Source: Phycisphaerales bacterium
Lineage (GTDB): Bacteria > Planctomycetota > Phycisphaerae > Phycisphaerales > UBA1924
NCBI GenBank assembly: GCA_029260555.1
Contig: JAJDCZ010000043.1
Span: 43,641 to 107,640, forward strand
Length of the DNA stretch: 64,000 bases
Direction of reading: 5' to 3'
In this document: piece by piece, positions 59,378 to 64,000 of the stretch
Layout: each line of letters opens with the position of its first letter
Numbering within the stretch: position 1 is the first letter of the stretch
Position numbers and translations under genes: made by a program
Notes under the pieces: generated by a model
Seen by the model: only the letters and a program-made list of their open reading frames with translations
The model's database searches: none
Told to the model about the DNA's origin: nothing

Positions 59378-60772
59378 ATGCAAAGAGGGTTGGTTGTGCA
59401 GACTTGTAAAAATATTCTGGAAGCGATCGGGAACACGCCACTGGTTCAACTCAACAAGGTGGTGGAGCCAGGGGCTGCAGAGGTGCTGGTCAAGTGCGAG
59501 TTCATGAACCCCGCTGGGGCGATCAAGGATCGCATGGCCAGCTACATCATTGAGCAGGCGGAAAAAGATGGCAGGCTCAAGCCTGGCGGTACGATCATCG
59601 AAAACACCAGCGGCAACACGGGCATGGGGCTTGCCATGGCTGCTGCGGTCAAAGGCTACAAGTGCATCTTTACGCTGCCAGACAAGATGTCGCAAGAAAA
59701 GATCGATTCGATGAAGGCGTTTGGCGCAGAGGTGATTGTCACGCCTACGGATGTGCATGGCGATTCGCCGGAGCATTATGTAAATGTCGCCAAGCGCATT
59801 GCAGAAGAAACGCCCGGTTCGTTTTATGTCAATCAGTACCACTGTGAGGAAAACATCGACGCACACTACCACTCCACAGCCCCTGAAATCTATGCTCAGA
59901 CCGATGATGGCAAGTTTGATGTGTTCGTTGCAGGAACAGGCACCGGAGGCACCGTGTCGGGCGTTGGGCGCTTCATGAAAGAACACGCACCCCATGTCAA
60001 AATCGTTGGCGTAGATCCACTGGGATCGGTGCATTACCACTATTTCTACACCAAGACCATGCCTACGCCTCATGTTTATGCAGTTGAAGGCGTGGGCGAA
60101 GACATCCTTTGCAATGCGCTGGACTTTTCTGTAGTCGACGAGATGAGACAGGTTAACGATCGTGAATCGTTCGCCATGGCTCGCAGGCTGGTGCGAGAAG
60201 AGGGGCTTTTCTGTGGTGGGTCTTCGGGTTCGATTGCTCATGTCGCGTGCAAGATTGCCAAAGAAATTGGGCCTGGCAAGAGGGTGGTGTGTGTGCTGCC
60301 AGACTCTGGGGGAAGGTACATTTCCAAACACTTGTCTGATGCCTGGATGCAGGATCATGGTTTTCTGGAGCAGGGAAGTGAGCTTGGGTTTGTCGATGAT
60401 CTCTTGACGATGTTGAATCGGCCTGTAATTACTGCAGGTGTGACAGATACGGTGGGGACGATCATCGGGCTGTTCCGCGAGCATGGTGTCTCGCAGGTGC
60501 CTTTGCTTGATGATTCGGGCAAGCCTGTGAAGATTGTGCATGAAGTGGATGTGCTGCGAGGGCTTCACGATGGAGGCATGACCCCCGCATCACCCGTTGC
60601 CAATGTGGCTCATGACATTGCAGGGCTTATCTATCCCAAGGCTCGCATCGAAGAGCTGTATCATATCTTTGAGACTGATCTTGTTGCGGTGGTGCTGGAC
60701 GGCGCAAAGCTCAAGGGCATCATCAGCAAGATTGACCTGATTGAGTATCTATCCAGGAAAAAATCAGGCTGA
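59378..60772 (+). CDS. Cystathionine beta-synthase (with CBS-domain pair)
   Basis: 464-residue PLP enzyme joining homocysteine and serine to cystathionine, or acting as cysteine synthase. PLP-fold text: SEAIGNTPLVQLNKVV-type start (EAIGNTPLVQLNKVVEPGAA), NPAGAIKDRMASYIIEQAEK with the PLP lysine, IENTSGNTGMGLAMAAA and FVAGTGTGGTVSGVGRFMKE. A C-terminal Bateman module (about residues 340-460: VITAGVTDTVGTIIGLFREH, YHIFETDLVAVVLDGAKLKG) is as in animal-type CBS, suggesting allosteric control. The start is ATG 59378 or GTG 59396. The gamma-lyase gene follows 79 bases later. Confidence 0.88.
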   Translation: MQRGLVVQTCKNILEAIGNTPLVQLNKVVEPGAAEVLVKCEFMNPAGAIKDRMASYIIEQAEKDGRLKPGGTIIENTSGNTGMGLAMAAAVKGYKCIFTLPDKMSQEKIDSMKAFGAEVIVTPTDVHGDSPEHYVNVAKRIAEETPGSFYVNQYHCEENIDAHYHSTAPEIYAQTDDGKFDVFVAGTGTGGTVSGVGRFMKEHAPHVKIVGVDPLGSVHYHYFYTKTMPTPHVYAVEGVGEDILCNALDFSVVDEMRQVNDRESFAMARRLVREEGLFCGGSSGSIAHVACKIAKEIGPGKRVVCVLPDSGGRYISKHLSDAWMQDHGFLEQGSELGFVDDLLTMLNRPVITAGVTDTVGTIIGLFREHGVSQVPLLDDSGKPVKIVHEVDVLRGLHDGGMTPASPVANVAHDIAGLIYPKARIEELYHIFETDLVAVVLDGAKLKGIISKIDLIEYLSRKKSG

Positions 60773-60812
60773 TCCGGTTTCAAGCTGAAATATATAGAAC
60801 TAGAGGTTGTTT

Positions 60813-60830
60813 GATCTCGCGTGCGAGGTC
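60813..60830 (+). promoter_or_regulatory. Short hairpin between the two transsulfuration genes
   Basis: GATCTCGC (60813-60820) pairs with GCGAGGTC (60823-60830), one T-G pair, followed by GTTTTAAT. A weak terminator or processing stem. Confidence 0.35.
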
Positions 60831-60851
60831 GTTTTAATGTAAGGATGAGTT

Positions 60852-62021
60852 ATGAGTCGTGATTTGACGAATGCGGGATTTAATACCCGGTGTGTCCATG
60901 CTGGCCAAAGCCCTGACCCCTCTACCGGAGCGGTTTCTACGCCGGTCTATCTGACATCGACTTACGCTCAGCCCAGCCCCGGCGTGTTCAAGGGCGACTA
61001 CGACTATTCGCGATCTGCCAACCCCACACGGACCGCCTATGAAGCCAACATCGCTTCTCTGGAAGATGCCAAACACGGGCTGGCGTTTTCTTCTGGCGTT
61101 GCATCACTCAGCGCGGTGATCCATCTGCTCTCTTCGGGCGATCATGTGGTGCTTTGTGATGATGTCTATGGCGGAACATACCGCGTATTCAAGATGATCT
61201 TTGATCAACTCGGCATCACCAGCAGCCGGGTTGATATGACTGATCACGATGCGACCGAAGCAGCGATGACCGACAAGACTCGGCTAGTCTGGCTGGAGAC
61301 GCCGACGAATCCCACGCTCAAGATCATTAATATTAAGGAGATCGCCAGGATCGCCCATGCGCATAACGCGCTTCTTGCAGTAGACAACACCTTTGCCTCG
61401 CCTGTACTTCAACATCCGCTTGCGCTGGGTGCTGATGTTGTGAGCCATTCGTCGACCAAGTACATCGGAGGCCATGCTGATGTGGTCGGAGGCGTACTGG
61501 TGGCGAACGACACGGAGCTTTACACCAGACTTCGGTTTGTGCAGAACGCGGTGGGCGCGGTGCCCGGGCCTATGGATTGTTTTTTACTGTTGCGATCGAC
61601 CAAGACGCTGGGTCTTCGGGTGCATCGTCAGTGCGAGAGTGCTGCAACAATCGCATCGCACTTTGAAGGCCACGCCAAGCTTGAAAAGGTGATCTATCCC
61701 GGGCTGAAGAGCCATCCTCAGCACGAACTTGCCAGCGAGCAGATGCCAGGTTTTGGCGCGATGCTTTCGATTGTGCTCAAAGGAGGGCTCGATGCTGCAC
61801 GGACCTTTCTTGAGAATGTCGAGCTATTCACGCTGGCAGAGTCACTGGGCGGCGTTGAGAGTCTTGTGGAGTTACCTGCCATCATGACGCATGCAACTGT
61901 TCCCGCTGAAGAACGCGCCAAGCTGGGCATATCTGACGGGCTGGTGCGTTTGAGTGTGGGCATCGAAGATGTAGCAGATCAGATCGCTGATATTCAACGG
62001 GCGCTGGATGCGGTCGGTTGA
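60852..62021 (+). CDS. Cystathionine gamma-lyase / gamma-synthase
   Basis: 389-residue PLP enzyme of the Cys/Met metabolism family. Family text: FNTRCVHAGQSPDPSTGAVS, PVYLTSTYAQPSPG, YDYSRSANPTRTAYE, LETPTNPTLKIINIKEI and the PLP lysine in SHSSTKYIGGHADVVGGVLV. The end includes LSVGIEDVADQIADIQRALD. Next to a cystathionine beta-synthase it most likely acts as gamma-lyase, completing homocysteine to cysteine flow. AAGGATGAG precedes ATG 60852. Confidence 0.92.
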   Translation: MSRDLTNAGFNTRCVHAGQSPDPSTGAVSTPVYLTSTYAQPSPGVFKGDYDYSRSANPTRTAYEANIASLEDAKHGLAFSSGVASLSAVIHLLSSGDHVVLCDDVYGGTYRVFKMIFDQLGITSSRVDMTDHDATEAAMTDKTRLVWLETPTNPTLKIINIKEIARIAHAHNALLAVDNTFASPVLQHPLALGADVVSHSSTKYIGGHADVVGGVLVANDTELYTRLRFVQNAVGAVPGPMDCFLLLRSTKTLGLRVHRQCESAATIASHFEGHAKLEKVIYPGLKSHPQHELASEQMPGFGAMLSIVLKGGLDAARTFLENVELFTLAESLGGVESLVELPAIMTHATVPAEERAKLGISDGLVRLSVGIEDVADQIADIQRALDAVG

Positions 62022-62051
62022 TTCATCGGGTGGGTTTCAGGGACGAACACA

Positions 62052-63011
62052 ATGCGTGTTTTTCCCATAGAGTTGTATATGAGTCGTTTGTCCCAAAGCA
62101 AGGCAAGAGACAAGATGCGCATCGTTGCAGCAGTTACGCGCTCAGGGTTTCGACGCTATCCGCGTGAGCTGGCGCGTTCTCTCCAAAAGCCAACCAGATG
62201 CCGGGCACTTTCAAACCCCGTCTCCAGCCCGAGCCTAGATGGTATCCACGAGCACGATCTGGCCTTCAGTTGGCTGGGCCATGCCAGTGTGCTCTTTCGC
62301 CAGGGCGGCATGAACATCCTGGCTGATCCCGTGTTTTCTCAGCGTATCGGTTTGCGTGTTGGCCCCTGGACACTGGGACCAGAGCGGCTCAGCTCCGCAC
62401 CAGCGTTGCCTGAACACCTGCCTGCGATCGACCTGATTCTCATCACACACGCTCACTTTGATCATCTGGACAAGCCCACGCTGGATCGACTTGCACGCCA
62501 GCAGACTGTCGTCGTCACCGCTCGGCGGACACGCAGGCTCATCCCCCGAGGCTTCGGTGCTGTGATCGAAATGGACTGGGATCAACAGCGAGAAATCCAG
62601 GGCGTCAACATCACCTGCATTCAGCCTCAGCACTGGGGCGCCCGGGCGGGGGTTGATCGCAACCGTGGGTTCAACAGCTACGCGATTGAATCAGACGATC
62701 ATCGCGTGCTGATCGCAGGAGACACCGCCGCCACGGATGTGTTTGCAAACATTGACCCGGTGGATGTCGCAGCCTTTGGAATCGGTGCATATGACCCCTG
62801 GGAACATCAACACGCCACGCCCGAGCAGGTGTGGCAGATGTTCTGCCAGATGCAGGCGGGTGCTCTCTTTCCGATTCATCATTCAACATTCGAGCTGAGC
62901 GATGAAGCGGTTGATGAACCCATGCAAAGACTCCTGGCAGCAGCACGCGATGAAAGCCACCGGATCGTAGAGTCAACCCAAGGCGAGCTTTGGTCACCGC
63001 CACGCGGCTAG
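62052..63011 (+). CDS. Metallo-beta-lactamase-fold hydrolase (UlaG / NAPE-PLD-like)
   Basis: 319-residue protein. The MBL motif THAHFDHLDKPTLDRLA has the HxHxDH ligands. The start of the fold is FSWLGHASVLFRQGGMNILA, then DPVFSQRIGLRVGPWTLGPE. Later ligands lie in CIQPQHWGARAG, VLIAGDTAATD and LFPIHHSTFELSDEA. The text closely fits NAPE-PLD/UlaG-type lipid or phosphoester hydrolases. About 65 loose residues precede the fold; ATG 62052 has AGGGA eight bases upstream, ATG 62079 is possible. Substrate unknown. Confidence 0.87.
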   Translation: MRVFPIELYMSRLSQSKARDKMRIVAAVTRSGFRRYPRELARSLQKPTRCRALSNPVSSPSLDGIHEHDLAFSWLGHASVLFRQGGMNILADPVFSQRIGLRVGPWTLGPERLSSAPALPEHLPAIDLILITHAHFDHLDKPTLDRLARQQTVVVTARRTRRLIPRGFGAVIEMDWDQQREIQGVNITCIQPQHWGARAGVDRNRGFNSYAIESDDHRVLIAGDTAATDVFANIDPVDVAAFGIGAYDPWEHQHATPEQVWQMFCQMQAGALFPIHHSTFELSDEAVDEPMQRLLAAARDESHRIVESTQGELWSPPRG

Positions 63012-63049
63012 AACAAAACTCCTGAATAGTTGTGCCCACCGAGTTTCTT

Positions 63050-63127
63050 AACCAACCGCGCCCGTGAGGGAGCGGTTGGTTTGGATCTTAAAGATGAAGA
63101 CCGCTTCCTCACGGGAACGGCTCGTTA
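63050..63127. repeat. Dispersed palindromic repeat, copy C
   Basis: The left arm holds CCCGTGAGGGAGCGGTTGG; the right arm ACCGCTTCCTCACGGGAACG is almost its exact complement, giving the best stem of the three copies. It lies between the convergent MBL-fold and lipoprotein genes. Confidence 0.82.
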
Positions 63128-63181
63128 AAGAGTGCTCTCTTTCCCGTTTGTTTTTACGATTCCTGCTTCAGTACCAGCATC

Positions 63182-63712
63182 TCAATCAGTGATCCATGCA
63201 AGTTCCGCGAGTGCATCTGCCAGACGCTTCATTGCGGGGTCTTGGGTACTTCCCGGGTTTGATGTCAGGGTTCGACGCTGGCCATTGGATGCGATGGAAA
63301 GCACCGCACCGGAACCAAGGGGTTCGTAAAGCTCCGCGTTGCCAATGGTGCTGAGCGACGCGTTTTGGCCCGCAGCTGCAGCAAGGGTCCAGATCTCTTG
63401 AACCTGCTCCGGTGAAAGCTGGCGCGTGCGAGGTGGAAACAGTGCTGCACTCACCCCGGGACCAACACCCACGCGAAGCACCGCATCTGCTTCAAGCACA
63501 AAGCGGGCTGGACGAAGAGCCTTGGGCAGTTGGTCGGGCTGCACGCCTTGAGCAGCGTAGATAGTCAGCCCCAGAACAAAGTCCGCGGGCGGCTCAGTCT
63601 GACTCAGTGAAGCCTGGAACCGATCTTCAGAACCAGCACAGCCTGCAAACTGGCCCAGAGCCAGACCCAGTGCGATGAAAGCGAATGTAAACGAACAGCG
63701 TGATCGTGTCAT
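63182..63712 (-). CDS. Lipoprotein of unknown function
   Basis: 176-residue lipoprotein. The signal FTFAFIALGLALGQFAGC has a lipobox with Cys25. The mature part includes EPPADFVLGLTIYAAQGVQP and ARFVLEADAVLRVGVGPGVS, then SPEQVQEIWTLAAAAGQNAS and a final helical segment MKRLADALAELAWITD. No enzyme motif is seen. It is convergent to the MBL-fold gene; repeat copy C lies between. Confidence 0.72.
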   Translation of the reverse strand: MTRSRCSFTFAFIALGLALGQFAGCAGSEDRFQASLSQTEPPADFVLGLTIYAAQGVQPDQLPKALRPARFVLEADAVLRVGVGPGVSAALFPPRTRQLSPEQVQEIWTLAAAAGQNASLSTIGNAELYEPLGSGAVLSIASNGQRRTLTSNPGSTQDPAMKRLADALAELAWITD

Positions 63713-63786
63713 GGGGTGAGTCTAGGTTCTTTTGCGAGTGTGGGTTTATCTCAATGAGGCTTGCATGCTGGGTGCTCAGCTTTCGC

Positions 63787-64000
63787 TTACTGCCCAATCA
63801 GCTGCCTCAACAGTGCCAGGTCATCTGTTGAATGCCTTTCGTTCACCATGAGTGCCTGAACCTCATTGCCATTCACCACTGACCTGGTCGCACCAGATTG
63901 CGAGTCGATATCGCACGACAGCACCACAACATCGCCAGCTCTGAGTTTGGGCGAGCGATACCAGCGTACATCTCGTGACGATGCAAAACGAATCGCGAGC
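63787..64000 (-). CDS. Partial gene, 5' end beyond the window
   Basis: On the minus strand an open frame enters at the right edge and ends at TAA (63787-63789). At least 70 codons are present, reading ...SPKLRAGDVVVLSCDIDSQS... and ...QALMVNERHSTDDLALLRQL.... The text looks like a real C-terminus with a beta barrel-like strand (RAGDVVVLSCD) and a final helix. No family is recognised. It reads towards the lipoprotein gene, 74 bases away, so the two may share a transcript. Confidence 0.6.
   Translation of the reverse strand, partial: LAIRFASSRDVRWYRSPKLRAGDVVVLSCDIDSQSGATRSVVNGNEVQALMVNERHSTDDLALLRQLIGQ

Noticed and set aside
18331..63127. CRISPR array
   Set aside because: The three palindromic repeat copies are tens of kilobases apart; no short regularly spaced direct repeats or cas genes were found.

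Overview
The window most resembles a chromosome of a planctomycete of the Phycisphaerae type. The pointers are three large exported proteins ending in a duplicated DLN(N/D)DG-x-x-DVLDFF calcium-loop tag, a PEP-CTERM protein, a prepilin-type (DUF1559-like) protein, an EF-Tu with the planctomycete form of switch I, a SecE with a large N-terminal extension, and a hopanoid cyclase. Gene density is high, G+C is moderate, and many junctions are short or overlapping. The assignment rests on remembered family features; no search was run.

Layout: 0-4.4 kb holds a GT2 glycosyltransferase, a DEAD-box helicase, a GlmM-type phosphomutase and a small conserved-looking protein, closed by an intrinsic terminator. 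4.6-9.8 kb is a compact seven-gene virion-like cassette (portal, coiled-coil scaffold-like protein, SU10/DUF5309-type major capsid protein, three small connector/tail-like proteins, a membrane-anchored coiled-coil protein). It has no terminase, integrase, long tail gene or lysis enzyme and its base usage matches its neighbours; it is the best candidate here for an undescribed system. 9.9-16.8 kb has a lipoprotein, two exported amidohydrolase-fold proteins in which two of three domains have lost the first metal motif, an unknown protein and a PEP-CTERM protein. 17-26.2 kb has a PPi-type phosphofructokinase, a TIGR03790-like protein, a STAS-like protein, a Na+/solute symporter, an MTA/SAH nucleosidase-like enzyme and a DUF1028/VCBS protein.

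26.4-30.0 kb is the translation/secretion block tRNA-Thr, tuf, rpmG, tRNA-Trp, secE, nusG, with a clear promoter in front and a strong terminator directly after nusG. 30.1-35.2 kb is one giant AsmA/TamB-like envelope protein. 35.2-40.5 kb is a minus-strand set of two metallopeptidase-fold hydrolases, a solute-binding lipoprotein and a membrane coiled-coil protein. 40.6-47.9 kb carries an O-antigen ligase-like protein, squalene-hopene cyclase, a HIT hydrolase, a CBS-domain protein, leucyl aminopeptidase with its ribosome-binding site buried in a perfect hairpin, and a Bax-inhibitor-1 family protein. 47.9-51.0 kb carries a pseudopilin and a beta-solenoid exported protein. 51.4-59.2 kb is a six-gene, translationally coupled surface-glycan cluster (three glycosyltransferases, an ABC exporter, two atypical kinases). 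59.4-62.0 kb is a cystathionine beta-synthase / gamma-lyase pair, followed by a metallo-beta-lactamase-fold hydrolase, a lipoprotein and a gene cut by the window end.

A dispersed palindromic repeat sits at three separate junctions, each between two genes that converge, which suggests a bidirectional 3'-end role. All functional calls come from reading motifs by eye.
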